Source: Methylotenera versatilis 301 (GTDB lineage Bacteria > Pseudomonadota > Gammaproteobacteria > Burkholderiales > Methylophilaceae). Taken from it: DNA of 64,000 bases. The DNA is taken from contig NC_014207.1 of NCBI RefSeq assembly GCF_000093025.1, positions 1,426,001 to 1,490,000 on the forward strand, written 5' to 3'. The notes under the pieces were generated by a model, which was given only the letters and a program-made list of their open reading frames with translations, did no database searches and was not told where the DNA came from. Shown here piece by piece: positions 18,010 to 27,471 of the stretch. A program made the translations under genes and the position numbers. How positions within the stretch are numbered: the first letter of the stretch is position 1; every line of letters starts with the position of its first letter.

Positions 18010-19416
18010 CTAGCAAGCGACGACATTTATAGCTAATCCGCCAAGCGCTGTTTCTTTGTATTTTGATTGCATATCCACTCCCGTTTGGCGCATGGTTTCA
18101 ATCACGGCATCTAATGAAACAATGTGGCCGCCTTCATGCATCATCGCCAAGCGTGCCGCATTAATGGCTTTAACTGCGCCCATGCTGTTGCGCTCAATAC
18201 ATGGAATTTGCACCAAGCCACCAATCGGGTCGCAACTCATGCCTAAATTGTGCTCCATGGCGATTTCAGCAGCATTTTCAATTTGCTCATTATTGGCACC
18301 AAGTACTGCAGCTAAACCCGCTGCCGCCATCGAGCAGGAAACGCCAATCTCACCTTGGCAGCCCATTTCAGCTGCTGATATTGAGGCATTCTTTTTATAA
18401 AGCATGCCTATGCCCGCTGCGGTGAGTAAGAACTTAATAATGTTGTCTTCTATTTCAGTTTTGGTTCTTTGCTGTTGGCAAAAGCGTGTGAAGTAACTTA
18501 ACACTGCTGGTATTACGCCAGCAGAGCCGTTGGTTGGCGCAGTAACAACGCGGCCACCACAAGCGTTTTCTTCATTCACGGCAATAGCAAAGGCACTTAC
18601 CATGTCCATTGATTGGAAATCTGACGATAGTTTGCCACCTACAGTGCTGGCTTGTTTGTAAAGTAAATGTGCTCGGCGTTTTACTTTTAATCCACCTGGT
18701 AACATGCCTTCTGTCACCAGTCCACGTTCGATGCTAGCATTCATGACATCCCAAACGCGAAGCAGCTTGCTGCGTGTTTCTTGTGCGTTTTGGTATCTTA
18801 ATTCATTGCCCCACACGATCTCGGCAATTGATAGATTCTTTTCATTTCCCATGCGCAGCAAATCTGCAGCGTTATCAAACCAGAACGGCGTAGAAGCTGG
18901 TGTTTCTTTAACGATGGCACTGGTTTTTGAGGTGCGGAGAATCTCTTGTTCATCCAACACTGCGCCGCCGCCAATTGAAAAGTAGGAGTTGCGATGCAGT
19001 GAATCTCCATCATCATAAAATGCCTGCAATATCATGCCATTAGGATGTTGCGGTAATGATTGATGATTATGAAAAACCAAATGCTTATTGAAATCAAATG
19101 GAATTTCAATGGTGTTCATTAACATTAAACGGCCAGTTTCCTTAATAGATTCAACTAGCGGGATGATGCTTGCAGGGTCAACTTGGTCCGGTAATGCGCC
19201 AACCAAGCCCGCGATGACGGCATAATCAGTCCCGTGGCCTTTACCAGTAAGTGCCAGTGAGCCAAATAAGTGAATTTGAACTTCAGAGACTTGTTTAATG
19301 AGGCCGCGTTTTTCAATCTCTAAAAGAAAACGGTTTACCGCAATCATCGGCCCAACGGTGTGTGAGCTTGAGGGGCCTATACCGATACGAAAAACTTCGA
19401 ATACGCTGTAGTTCAT
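18010..19416 (-). CDS. sdaA: L-serine dehydratase (iron-sulfur, single chain)
   Basis: This 468-residue enzyme deaminates L-serine to pyruvate and ammonium using a 4Fe-4S cluster. The N-terminal beta domain begins [21 protein letters not shown]. The alpha domain has [43 protein letters not shown] and [20 protein letters not shown], which contain the cluster cysteines. Alpha and beta parts are fused, as in SdaA and SdaB of Proteobacteria. It lies 4 bases after soxG and 72 before glyA. In this setting it completes the route from betaine to pyruvate and gives ammonium. Confidence 0.94.
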   Translation of the reverse strand: MNYSVFEVFRIGIGPSSSHTVGPMIAVNRFLLEIEKRGLIKQVSEVQIHLFGSLALTGKGHGTDYAVIAGLVGALPDQVDPASIIPLVESIKETGRLMLMNTIEIPFDFNKHLVFHNHQSLPQHPNGMILQAFYDDGDSLHRNSYFSIGGGAVLDEQEILRTSKTSAIVKETPASTPFWFDNAADLLRMGNEKNLSIAEIVWGNELRYQNAQETRSKLLRVWDVMNASIERGLVTEGMLPGGLKVKRRAHLLYKQASTVGGKLSSDFQSMDMVSAFAIAVNEENACGGRVVTAPTNGSAGVIPAVLSYFTRFCQQQRTKTEIEDNIIKFLLTAAGIGMLYKKNASISAAEMGCQGEIGVSCSMAAAGLAAVLGANNEQIENAAEIAMEHNLGMSCDPIGGLVQIPCIERNSMGAVKAINAARLAMMHEGGHIVSLDAVIETMRQTGVDMQSKYKETALGGLAINVVAC

Positions 19417-19420
19417 GCTG

Positions 19421-20056
19421 TTACTGCCCGTCGTTTAGTTGAGCAATGCCAAAGCCATAGGGCAGGGCGCTGCGTTCGAGATAACGCCAGATGTAATCTG
19501 CAAAACTACGACGAAACACTAAGCTATAACCATCATCTTGTTGATGTAAATATAAGCTTAATTTGCCGAAAGTCGTGCCTACTACCTTGCCTGCTTGTAG
19601 CATGTTTAAGTCATATACCGTGCAGTGGTGCAACACATCGCTGGCATTTTTACCTTTAAGCTGAACAGTGGTGTATCCACCAGAATTATCAACCACTTGG
19701 CTATGAATGCCAGTCAATCCAGTTTCCAATGATTGTTGCAAAGAAGCGCGCTGGTCTCGTTTGCAAATGATTAACCATTCATCTGGAGAAAGCCAGAGGA
19801 TTGATCCCCATGTCGTATATATCATGCTGCAAGGCTTTGTTGGCAACGCAACGTTTAATGCTGATTTGACTGCATTTACAAATGTTTCATTTTGCGAATT
19901 TCCGCGTAAGCTGATGTAGCCTAATAGTGGGATTTCATTGACCCAAGCGCCCTTGCTGTCATTGATTTTCTCTTGCTTTGCAGCTAAACCAAATGGATGC
20001 AATGGTGATTGCATAACAGGGTTGAATTCTAAGGTGTTATTAGTTGAACTAAGCAT
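19421..20056 (-). CDS. soxG: sarcosine oxidase gamma subunit
   Basis: A 211-residue protein of the SoxG family, related to the GcvT fold. Recognisable parts are SMIYTTWGSILWLSPDEWLIICKRD, TVQLKGKNASDVLHHCTVYDLN and RRSFADYIWRYLERSALPYG. The ATG at 20056 has an AAGGAG site inside the end of soxA and overlaps the soxA stop by 8 bases, so it is preferred over a start nine codons upstream. It is the structural subunit of the heterotetrameric, THF-dependent sarcosine oxidase. Confidence 0.9.
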   Translation of the reverse strand: MLSSTNNTLEFNPVMQSPLHPFGLAAKQEKINDSKGAWVNEIPLLGYISLRGNSQNETFVNAVKSALNVALPTKPCSMIYTTWGSILWLSPDEWLIICKRDQRASLQQSLETGLTGIHSQVVDNSGGYTTVQLKGKNASDVLHHCTVYDLNMLQAGKVVGTTFGKLSLYLHQQDDGYSLVFRRSFADYIWRYLERSALPYGFGIAQLNDGQ

Positions 20057-23000
20057 TATGTCGGGCTCCTTCTGCATCAACAAACACGTATGAAACGATT
20101 TTCACTTTAACGGCTTTACCTTCGGCCCATGCGTAAACAATATTATTACCTTCTTCATCGCGGCGTTTAATGCCATCAATCACAAAACCCATTGCGATAG
20201 AGCGACCAAGAAATGCGCTGTGGTAGCTAGATGTTACATGACCAAGCATGGCGACCGGCGGTGTAATGTCTGATGAGTTAATCAGTTGTGCACCTTCTTT
20301 CAATACCACGTTTGGATCTTCTGGCAGCAAGCCAACCAATTGTTTACGGTCAGTACGGCTAGTATCAGATCGAGCAAGTGAACGTTTCCCTAGGAAGCTA
20401 TAAGGTTTTTTCATACCGACTGCCCATGCCATGTCTAAATCGAACGGCGTGACAGAGCCATCAGTATCTTGCCCAACAATAATGAAACCTTTTTCTGCGC
20501 GTAGTACGTGCATGGTTTCAGTACCATATGGTGTAATGTCAAACTCTTTACCTGCCTTCATGAGTTCATTCCAGATGTAATCACCATAACTGGCATCAAC
20601 GTTGACTTCATAAGCTAACTCACCAGAGAAGCTGATGCGGAACACGCGTGCAGGAACGCCCGCAACTGTGCCATCGCGCCAATCCATAAATTTGAATGCA
20701 TCTTTTGATAGGTCGATATCAGTGCAAAGTTTAGCTAAAACTTCACGGCTTTTTGGGCCAACTAAAGCAGCGGTTGTCCAATGGTCAGTTACAGAAGTCA
20801 TATACACTTCTAGTTCAGGCCATTCAGTTTGATGCCATTTTTCTAGCCAAGTCATCACGCGGGCTGCGCCACCAGATGTGGTGGTCATTAAAAAGTGTGT
20901 GTCTGAAATGCAAGCTGTTACGCCATCATCCATCACCATGCCAGCTTCATCTAACATCAAGCCGTAACGACATTTACCTACTGCAAGTTGTGACCATGCA
21001 TTGGCGTAGATGCGATTTAAAAACTCACGTACATCTTTACCGCGGATATCAATTTTTCCTAAGGTCGAAGCATCTAACATACCTACGCTATTACGTGTAG
21101 CTAGGCATTCACGATTGACCGCAGCATGAATATCTTCGCCCGGTTTAGGAAAGTACCAAGGGCGCATCCATTGACCAACGGGTTCAAACTCCGCACCATA
21201 TTGCTCATGCGTTGTTTGCATTGCGGTATAACGGCGAGGTTCGAAAGTGTCACCGACATGTGCGCCAGCTAAAGCGCCAAATGACACTGGTGTGTAAGCT
21301 GGGCGGTATGTGGTTGTGCCAACTTCTGGAATCGTTTTTCCTAAAGCTTCAGCGGCAATGGCAAAGCCATTGACGTTAGATAACTTACCTTGATCTGTAC
21401 CAAAGCCCAGTGCGGTGTAGCGTTTGATATGCTCAATTGAACGGTAGTTTTCACGTACAGCCAATTGAATATCGGTCACTGCAACATCATTCTGGAAATC
21501 AACGAACGCCTTTGCGCCGTGTCCATCTTTACCATCAGGCACATGGAATATACGGCGTGCTGGAGTGACGGAAATTTCATCGGTTTCTAATACTAAACCT
21601 GAATTGTTGATGGTTTTACCTAAGCTGGTTAAAAGTTCAGCTAAGGTGTTATGTGTGTTGACTAAACCTTCCTGTAAGGCAAACACACCTGTAATCGCAC
21701 CTACGCAGAAAATACCATCTTTGGCACGGCCGTTTGCTGAAACTACAAAAGCTAAGCGTGATTCGTCCCATTGTGGGCGTCCGCCATCGTGGCAGAACAA
21801 ATGCACGGTAGGGGATAATCCGCCAGAACTGGCTAAAACATCGCATGGTACATAAGGGCCTTTAGCTGTGACAACATTTTTTAAGCTACCTAATTTAACC
21901 AGTTGTACACCTTGTACTGCATTAGAGCCAACCGCTTCGCTAATACCGTAACCAACGTACACTTTAATGCCTAATTGATTCGTTTTAGCCGCCCATTCAG
22001 GGTTGATCTGTTCTCTGGTGTCAACCACGGTGACTGCAATGCCAGCCACAGCTAAGTCAACCGCGCCTTGATAGGCTAAATCATTACTCGTCATAATGAC
22101 TGCATTTTTACCACAAGCAACACCGTAGCGGTTTAAATAAGTGGTTAATGCTGATGCCGTCATAATGCCTGGCAGATCGTTATTGCCGAATACCAATGGG
22201 CGCTCAAACGCACCCGTTGCCAATACAACTTTAGAAGCACGAATGCGATGCAAGCGTTCGCGGCGTTGTGCATTTTTTCTTGCGGCATGAGGCAGATGAT
22301 CCTGCAGCAGTTCTACCGCCTGAATCATGTTCATATCATGCAAGGCAAAAGCCGTTGTGCGAGAGAGAATTGTTACGTTAGACAAGCTTTGCAATTCATT
22401 AATGATGTTAGCTGACCATGTACTTGCACTTACGCCACCAATCAATACATTCGGCATAGAGAGTAAATAACCGCCAAGCTCAGATTGATCATCAACCAAT
22501 AAAACCTTTAAACCACTTCGGCCAGCCAATAGCGCGGCAAGCAAGCCCGTCGCACCACCGCCAACCACAAGCAAATCTACGTGATGGTGTTGGTGGTCGT
22601 AAGTTTCCGTATCAGCTTCAACTGGTGATTTACCATAACCCGCCGCGCGACGAATAATGTCTTCATAGAACGGCCAAAGCTTAGTTGGCCATTTAAAAGT
22701 TTTATAGTAAAAACCTGCTGGCATAAAACGCGAAAATTTGCCGCCTACACTTTTAAGGTCGAATGCTAATGACGGCCAGCCACTGGTGCGGCCAGCCACT
22801 AAGCCATCATATAACTCCACTTGCGTGGCTTTTAAATCTGGTGTGGTACGTGCGCCAACGTCGATTTGCACAAGCGCATTAGGTTCTTCTGCACCAGAAC
22901 CAATAATGCCGCGAGGACGGCCATACTTAAAGCTGCGAGCAACTACTTTTACGCCATTAGCGAGCAGGGCTGAAGCAAGAGTATCTCCTGCAAAGCCTTG

Positions 23001-23081
23001 ATAAGTTTGACCATCAAACGTAAAGGTAAGTGGGCGGTTTAAATCAACGCGACTGTTTTTATGATTGATTCTGTTGCTCAT
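20049..23081 (-). CDS. soxA: sarcosine oxidase alpha subunit
   Basis: A 1010-residue subunit. The N-terminal ~90 residues form a ferredoxin-like domain (YQGFAGDTLASALLANGVKVVARSFKYGRPRG) that lacks iron-ligand cysteines, as usual. An NAD-binding fold follows (DLLVVGGGATGLLAALLAGRSGLKVLLVDD, about 168-197). The C-terminal ~400 residues are a GcvT-like aminomethyltransferase domain that binds THF and traps the methyl-derived carbon as 5,10-methylene-THF. Length agrees with the tetrameric enzyme. Its ATG overlaps the soxD stop by 4 bases. Confidence 0.95.
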   Translation of the reverse strand: MSNRINHKNSRVDLNRPLTFTFDGQTYQGFAGDTLASALLANGVKVVARSFKYGRPRGIIGSGAEEPNALVQIDVGARTTPDLKATQVELYDGLVAGRTSGWPSLAFDLKSVGGKFSRFMPAGFYYKTFKWPTKLWPFYEDIIRRAAGYGKSPVEADTETYDHQHHHVDLLVVGGGATGLLAALLAGRSGLKVLLVDDQSELGGYLLSMPNVLIGGVSASTWSANIINELQSLSNVTILSRTTAFALHDMNMIQAVELLQDHLPHAARKNAQRRERLHRIRASKVVLATGAFERPLVFGNNDLPGIMTASALTTYLNRYGVACGKNAVIMTSNDLAYQGAVDLAVAGIAVTVVDTREQINPEWAAKTNQLGIKVYVGYGISEAVGSNAVQGVQLVKLGSLKNVVTAKGPYVPCDVLASSGGLSPTVHLFCHDGGRPQWDESRLAFVVSANGRAKDGIFCVGAITGVFALQEGLVNTHNTLAELLTSLGKTINNSGLVLETDEISVTPARRIFHVPDGKDGHGAKAFVDFQNDVAVTDIQLAVRENYRSIEHIKRYTALGFGTDQGKLSNVNGFAIAAEALGKTIPEVGTTTYRPAYTPVSFGALAGAHVGDTFEPRRYTAMQTTHEQYGAEFEPVGQWMRPWYFPKPGEDIHAAVNRECLATRNSVGMLDASTLGKIDIRGKDVREFLNRIYANAWSQLAVGKCRYGLMLDEAGMVMDDGVTACISDTHFLMTTTSGGAARVMTWLEKWHQTEWPELEVYMTSVTDHWTTAALVGPKSREVLAKLCTDIDLSKDAFKFMDWRDGTVAGVPARVFRISFSGELAYEVNVDASYGDYIWNELMKAGKEFDITPYGTETMHVLRAEKGFIIVGQDTDGSVTPFDLDMAWAVGMKKPYSFLGKRSLARSDTSRTDRKQLVGLLPEDPNVVLKEGAQLINSSDITPPVAMLGHVTSSYHSAFLGRSIAMGFVIDGIKRRDEEGNNIVYAWAEGKAVKVKIVSYVFVDAEGARHNA

Positions 23082-23377
23082 GCTGTTGCCTCTTCTGCAT
23101 CATAAATTTTACGAGCCTCCGCTAACGTCCAAGCACCTACTATGGTGTGGTTTGCGGTATTACGTTTTAATACAAAAAACTTACGGCAGCCCGTGCTGTG
23201 CCCCCACATTTCCCAGTGCCAACCTTTTGGGTTTCGTTTCATAAACAAATAATCACCCCAATTTTCTTCGCTTTCAGTTTCTGGTGATTCAGGGCGCGCA
23301 ACAAAGGCTTCGCCGCCATAGCTAAATTCTTCTTCTTCTCTTGCTTCAAAACAATGCGGGCATCTAATGACAAACAT
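23078..23377 (-). CDS. soxD: sarcosine oxidase delta subunit
   Basis: A 99-residue zinc-binding subunit. The ligands known for this family are in place: Cys6-x2-Cys9 (CPHC) and His60-x3-Cys64 (HSTGC). The conserved block GDYLFMKRNPKGWHWEMWGHSTGCRKFF is characteristic. An AAGGAA site precedes the ATG. It lies 24 bases after soxB and is coupled to soxA by an overlapping stop and start. Its presence marks the four-subunit enzyme that makes methylene-THF; the monomeric type makes only free formaldehyde. Confidence 0.95.
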   Translation of the reverse strand: MFVIRCPHCFEAREEEEFSYGGEAFVARPESPETESEENWGDYLFMKRNPKGWHWEMWGHSTGCRKFFVLKRNTANHTIVGAWTLAEARKIYDAEEATA

Positions 23378-23401
23378 GATTTTTCCTTTTTAGCTTAAGC
23401 T

Positions 23402-24655
23402 TTAATGCGCAACACCGGCTGCGCCGTGCTCGTCAATCAAATGACCTGTATGAAAGCGGTCAAGCGTGAATGCGGCGTTCAGCGGGTGTGGTTCATCATG
23501 TGCAATGGTGTGGGCAAATACGTTGCCAGACCCTGGCGTTGCCTTAAAGCCACCTGTACCCCAGCCGCAATTAAAGTACAAACCTTTGACTTTAGTCTTA
23601 CTGATAATTGGGCAGGCATCGGGCGTAGTGTCAACAATGCCGCCCCATTGGCGATTCATACGGACGCGAGAAAACATTGGGAATAGCTCGATAATCGCTG
23701 CTGCAGTATGCTCAATCACATGTGGGCTACCGCGCTGAGCATAGCTGGTGTAATGGTCAATCCCTGCGCCAATCACAAGCTCACCTTTATCTGATTGACT
23801 GACATAGCCATGCACCGCGTTAGACATCACTACTGTGTCTAGTATAGGTTTGAGTGATTCTGAAACAAAGGCTTGTAATGGATGACTCTCAAGCGGCATG
23901 CGGATACCAGCAGCTTTTGCCATCACGGATGAATGACCCGCTGTCACACAGCCAACTTTTGTTGTTGAAATATAACCTTTACTAGTTTGCAGGCCTTTAA
24001 TCTGTGAGTTGACGATATCCATCGCTGTTACTTCGCAGTTCTCGATAATATCAACCCCATAATTACTCGCTGCGCGGGCAAAACCCCAAGCGACCGCATC
24101 ATGTCTAGCCACGCCAGCGCGAGGTTGGAAGCTTGCGCCCATAATTGGGAAGCGCGTGTCCTTAGAAATATTAATCATCGGAATGCGGTCTTTCACTTCT
24201 TGCGCATTCAACGCCAAGGCGTCGATTCCATTTAGATTGTTGGCGTTCACGCGGCGCTCAATATCACGCATGTCTTGCAGCGTATGACCAAGATTGAATA
24301 CACCGCGCTGACTAAACATCACGTTGTAGTTAATGTCTTCGGTCAATCCTTCCCACAGTTTTAATGAGTGCTCATAAAGCATGGCTGCTTCATCCCAAAG
24401 GTAATTAGAGCGGACGATGGTGGTGTTACGCGCAGTGTTGCCGCCACCTAAATAGCCTTTTTCTAACACTGCAATATTTTTAATACCATGCTCTTTAGCA
24501 AGGTAGTAAGCAGTGGCTAAACCATGACCACCTGCACCAATAATCACTACGTCATACGAAGATTTAACTTCAGGACTGCGCCAAGCAGGCGTCCATCCTT
24601 CGTGATGTTTTAACCCTTGTGAGAGTAGTTTCCAAATGGAATAATCTTTTTTCAA
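23402..24655 (-). CDS. soxB: sarcosine oxidase beta subunit
   Basis: This 417-residue flavoprotein oxidises sarcosine. The FAD site is GAGGHG at 40-45, and the residue for covalent FMN attachment is His185 in [32 protein letters not shown] near the C-terminus is typical. The only sensible start is a TTG with a GGAGG ribosome site four bases upstream, which is a short spacing. It is the first gene of the long minus-strand run to proW and has the shared 21-bp-spaced operator-like element 77 bases upstream. Confidence 0.94.
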   Translation of the reverse strand: MKKDYSIWKLLSQGLKHHEGWTPAWRSPEVKSSYDVVIIGAGGHGLATAYYLAKEHGIKNIAVLEKGYLGGGNTARNTTIVRSNYLWDEAAMLYEHSLKLWEGLTEDINYNVMFSQRGVFNLGHTLQDMRDIERRVNANNLNGIDALALNAQEVKDRIPMINISKDTRFPIMGASFQPRAGVARHDAVAWGFARAASNYGVDIIENCEVTAMDIVNSQIKGLQTSKGYISTTKVGCVTAGHSSVMAKAAGIRMPLESHPLQAFVSESLKPILDTVVMSNAVHGYVSQSDKGELVIGAGIDHYTSYAQRGSPHVIEHTAAAIIELFPMFSRVRMNRQWGGIVDTTPDACPIISKTKVKGLYFNCGWGTGGFKATPGSGNVFAHTIAHDEPHPLNAAFTLDRFHTGHLIDEHGAAGVAH

Positions 24656-24697
24656 GCGGCCTCCGGCAATCGTTTAAAACATTAGTTGTTAAGCGTT

Positions 24698-24761
24698 ATT
24701 CTGCTGTTTCAGCGCTTTGTTTAATGTGCTACATCAGACTGTTTCTTGGCTTTTTACGACA
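24698..24761 (-). promoter_or_regulatory. candidate activator site and promoter of the sox-to-proW operon
   Basis: Read toward soxB: half-site TGTCGTAAAA (24752-24761), then AGTCTGATGT (24731-24740) starting exactly 21 bases later, then 27 bases to a -10-like CAGAAT (24698-24703). No good -35 is visible. The same arrangement occurs before proX, the torF-like porin gene and betB. Inferred to be an AraC-type operator; the second half-site is the most degenerate of the set. Confidence 0.55.
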
Positions 24762-24894
24762 TGTGACGTTTTAGTTATATTTGCCTAATCATTAACGCGT
24801 AATAATTTAGTGATAAAGGGCTTTATGATAAGGTTAAGCTCACCGACCAAAGTGTTGAAATGGTTAGTGACTCTTGATTTGAAAATACTTGAAT

Positions 24895-26103
24895 TTAGAA
24901 ATAGTAGCCGACGCTCACATTTAAGCGTTGCCCATTATTGTCAGTTGCTTTTCCTGCACCCATACCGTTATAAAATACAGGAGACATATATGTCGAGTTT
25001 TTGCCTAACATATAGTCAGCATAAATCCACACCTTGCCAGCACCAAAAGAGAGTCCTGTTACGTTCTGTGAAGAATCGGTGAAACTACTTTCGTGTTTTA
25101 TCAGTGAACTATACTCGTTGTAAACAGTAAAGCCACTAAATGGTCCAATGGTGCCGCCTATGTTGTAGCTCACATTGGCTACGTAAATCTCACCTTCAGT
25201 AGCCAATTTGTTTGAAAAGCCAAATCCACCGACTGCTAATGTGGTAGGTGAGCCGTTTAGATCATAGTCATATTGCATGGCCATTAAGCGCACAGCTGCT
25301 TTGCCAAACACCCCTGCGTAGTGAGCGGCAACAGCGTCTCTGTGTCCAGATTGATTGATGGTGCTAGCGACTTCGCCATGTAGGTAAGATAATCCAAATT
25401 CTGACTTGGCGTCATTGCTGTGTTCCATAGAATATGTCACTCGGGCAATACCAGTATTTTTTTCCTGATGCTCATTGACGAGGTGAAAGCTGTAACGGGC
25501 TGAATCATCCTCTAAGAAGTTGCTTTTTGTATCTGATGTACTACCATGACCACCATCAGATGGATAAAAAGCCAATTGTGTGTCAAAAGCGCCATCTTTT
25601 CGTGAGTATTTAATGCCTAAACTTTGCGTGTCTTCAAAACCCGCATAGTACGCCATAGATTCAAAAAAGTTATTTCCCGCATAAGGATAAAGTCCAAACG
25701 GATGTGAGTTTAAACCCGCAATTAACTCGCTTTTGTCACTAAATCTGTAACCAGCCCATAAATGGTTTAAGAGCACCATATTGCCAGAATCGCCACCTGT
25801 TTGTCGCTTAGAATAGTGGTAATAACGCAATTGACCAGAGCCAATAATAGAGCCATCATCGTAACCAATTTCGCCGCGCAAAGTATCAAACTCTAGCTCA
25901 CCTTTGCGATCTTTGTTGTAATTGACGTATTGGTATGCACCACGAATTGCACCGCCAAATTTCCAGGGAGATTTAACCGCAACATTTGCATTTTCGACAT
26001 TTTCGCCATCTTCTGCAAAAGCACTTGTATAGGCCAAACTAAAGCCTAAAAAGCATATACCTGCACGTATCACTGAAGTGGTAAATGGTTTATTTTTTTG
26101 CAT
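24895..26103 (-). CDS. outer-membrane porin-like beta-barrel protein
   Basis: A 402-residue protein with a signal peptide (MQKNKPFTTSVIRAGICFLGFSLAYTSAFA) followed by alternating amphipathic strands rich in Tyr, Gly and Asn, and a C-terminal phenylalanine in NVSVGYYF, the usual BAM recognition end. Segments such as GSGQLRYYHYSK and ELIAGLNSHPFGLYPYAGNNFFESMAYYAG recall short-chain/urea porins and OprD-like general porins. The ATG at 26103 is preferred over one 20 codons upstream because it begins the signal peptide. It lies between proX and the sox operon, so uptake of betaine or a related compound across the outer membrane is a reasonable guess. Confidence 0.75.
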   Translation of the reverse strand: MQKNKPFTTSVIRAGICFLGFSLAYTSAFAEDGENVENANVAVKSPWKFGGAIRGAYQYVNYNKDRKGELEFDTLRGEIGYDDGSIIGSGQLRYYHYSKRQTGGDSGNMVLLNHLWAGYRFSDKSELIAGLNSHPFGLYPYAGNNFFESMAYYAGFEDTQSLGIKYSRKDGAFDTQLAFYPSDGGHGSTSDTKSNFLEDDSARYSFHLVNEHQEKNTGIARVTYSMEHSNDAKSEFGLSYLHGEVASTINQSGHRDAVAAHYAGVFGKAAVRLMAMQYDYDLNGSPTTLAVGGFGFSNKLATEGEIYVANVSYNIGGTIGPFSGFTVYNEYSSLIKHESSFTDSSQNVTGLSFGAGKVWIYADYMLGKNSTYMSPVFYNGMGAGKATDNNGQRLNVSVGYYF

Positions 26104-26214
26104 AAAAGCACACCTAACTGTTGGTAGTATGTTGTTAGTTAAGCGATTTTTGGGAATTAACAATCTGTCGCGAGAAGATAATACGTTTGAGCTTGTATTC
26201 GCGCTTTGAATAAG

Positions 26215-26259
26215 TTTGCTAAAGCAGATTATTGTCGTGTGAAAATCTGCTTTAGCAAA
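26215..26259. repeat. 16-bp perfect inverted repeat between proX and the porin gene
   Basis: Left arm TTTGCTAAAGCAGATT (26215-26230), 13-base loop, right arm AATCTGCTTTAGCAAA (26244-26259). On the minus strand it lies just after the proX stop. There is no U-run after either arm, so it is not a textbook intrinsic terminator. It may stop, slow or protect the 3' end of the proX transcript and so set the level of the porin mRNA. Confidence 0.7.
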
Positions 26260-26281
26260 TAGTTATAAAAAAGTATTTAAA

Positions 26282-27271
26282 TTAAACACCTAAATATTTT
26301 TTTACGGCTTCTAAGCCCGGTTTCCCGTCTAGTGTTTTTACGCCATCTAGCCACTTATCTAACACAGCAGGATTCTTAGTTAACCATGCTTTTGCAGCAA
26401 CGTTCGGTACTGTTTTATCCATAATTGGCAGCATTACTTGGTTTTCCATATCTAGATTAAACTCTAAATTGGTGACGAGTTTATTCACATTTGGGCAACG
26501 CGTACCTAAATCAGACGCCGTGACGGTATACACTTTCGCTTCGCCGTAGTTAGCGCCAAAGAAATCGTCACCACCACTCAGGTAAGTGATGTCTTGTTGA
26601 ACATTCATTGGGTGAGGTGCCCAACCTAAGAACACAATCCATTTTTTGTTTTTTACTGAGCGGCTGACCTCAGTCAACATGCCAGCTTCGCTAGATTCAA
26701 CCATTTTAAAATCTTTAAGACCAAATGCATTTTTGGTGATCATATCTGCAATGATTTTATTACCGTCATTGCCTGGCTCGATGCCATACATTTTTCCATC
26801 TAGGTTGTCTTTAAATTTTGCAATATCGTTAAAGCTTTTTAAACCAGCTTCATAGGCGTAAGTCGGTACGGCTAAAGTATATTTAGCGCCAACTAGGTTA
26901 GGTTTTTCAAGTACTTTAATGTCTTTAAGAAACGGCTCAACAATAGGTGTCATAGAAGGAGACCAATAACCAAGGAAAACGTCAATCTGACTCTTTTTGA
27001 TGCCTGCAAATGCAATAGGCACAGAAGCAATGGTAGAAACAGGTTTGTAACCTAAACCTTCTAAAACAACAGAGGAGAGTGCGGTGGTTGCGGTAATGTC
27101 AGTCCAGCCAATATCAGCAAATTTTACAGCGCTACAACTGGCGGCTTCGCCAGTACTCGGCGCTTCTGCCGTGGCTGCAGGAGCGGAAACTTCACTTTCC
27201 TTTTTGCCACAGGCAGTAAAGGCGAGAGGGAATAGTGCGGCGATTAAAACTGATTTTGCAAAGTGATTCAT
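26282..27271 (-). CDS. proX: glycine betaine-type ABC transporter substrate-binding lipoprotein
   Basis: A 329-residue OpuAC/ProX-like binding protein. The ATG at 27271 has an AGGAG site and begins a lipoprotein signal with Cys21 (PLAFTAC); Phe at -3 is unusual for a lipobox. An ORF extends further upstream without a ribosome site. Family features include VKFADIGWTDITATTALSSVVLEGLGYKP, IDVFLGYWSPSMTPIVEPFL and KKWIVFLGWAPHPMNVQQDITYLSGGDDFFG, where Trp residues form the aromatic box that holds a trimethylammonium group. It is separated from proV and proW by about 20 kb but carries the same type of operator as the sox operon. Confidence 0.85.
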   Translation of the reverse strand: MNHFAKSVLIAALFPLAFTACGKKESEVSAPAATAEAPSTGEAASCSAVKFADIGWTDITATTALSSVVLEGLGYKPVSTIASVPIAFAGIKKSQIDVFLGYWSPSMTPIVEPFLKDIKVLEKPNLVGAKYTLAVPTYAYEAGLKSFNDIAKFKDNLDGKMYGIEPGNDGNKIIADMITKNAFGLKDFKMVESSEAGMLTEVSRSVKNKKWIVFLGWAPHPMNVQQDITYLSGGDDFFGANYGEAKVYTVTASDLGTRCPNVNKLVTNLEFNLDMENQVMLPIMDKTVPNVAAKAWLTKNPAVLDKWLDGVKTLDGKPGLEAVKKYLGV

Positions 27272-27381
27272 TTTAACTCCTACGTAATATTGATAGTACC
27301 CAAAGAAGACAGCATGGTGAAACCACACTAGTTATCGCACTAAAACTCTCACTAATAAGAAAGTTCTGTTACAAGTAGTAA

Positions 27382-27462
27382 AATATAGCGAGTAGTCAAC
27401 AGTTAAATAAAGAATTACGACAGAATCTTGTTTAATCACGACATGTGAATCACGATGCGTGA
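27382..27462 (-). promoter_or_regulatory. candidate activator sites and promoter of proX
   Basis: Read toward proX: half-site TGTCGTGATT (27434-27443), then TGTCGTAATT (27413-27422) starting 21 bases later, then 25 bases to TATATT (27382-27387). The distal half-site is part of a second structure: two adjacent palindromic 13-mers on the plus strand, TCACGACATGTGA (27436-27448) and TCACGATGCGTGA (27450-27462), 14 bases apart. This is the best-conserved member of the four-site set. Confidence 0.6.
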
Positions 27463-27471
27463 AAAGTCATT

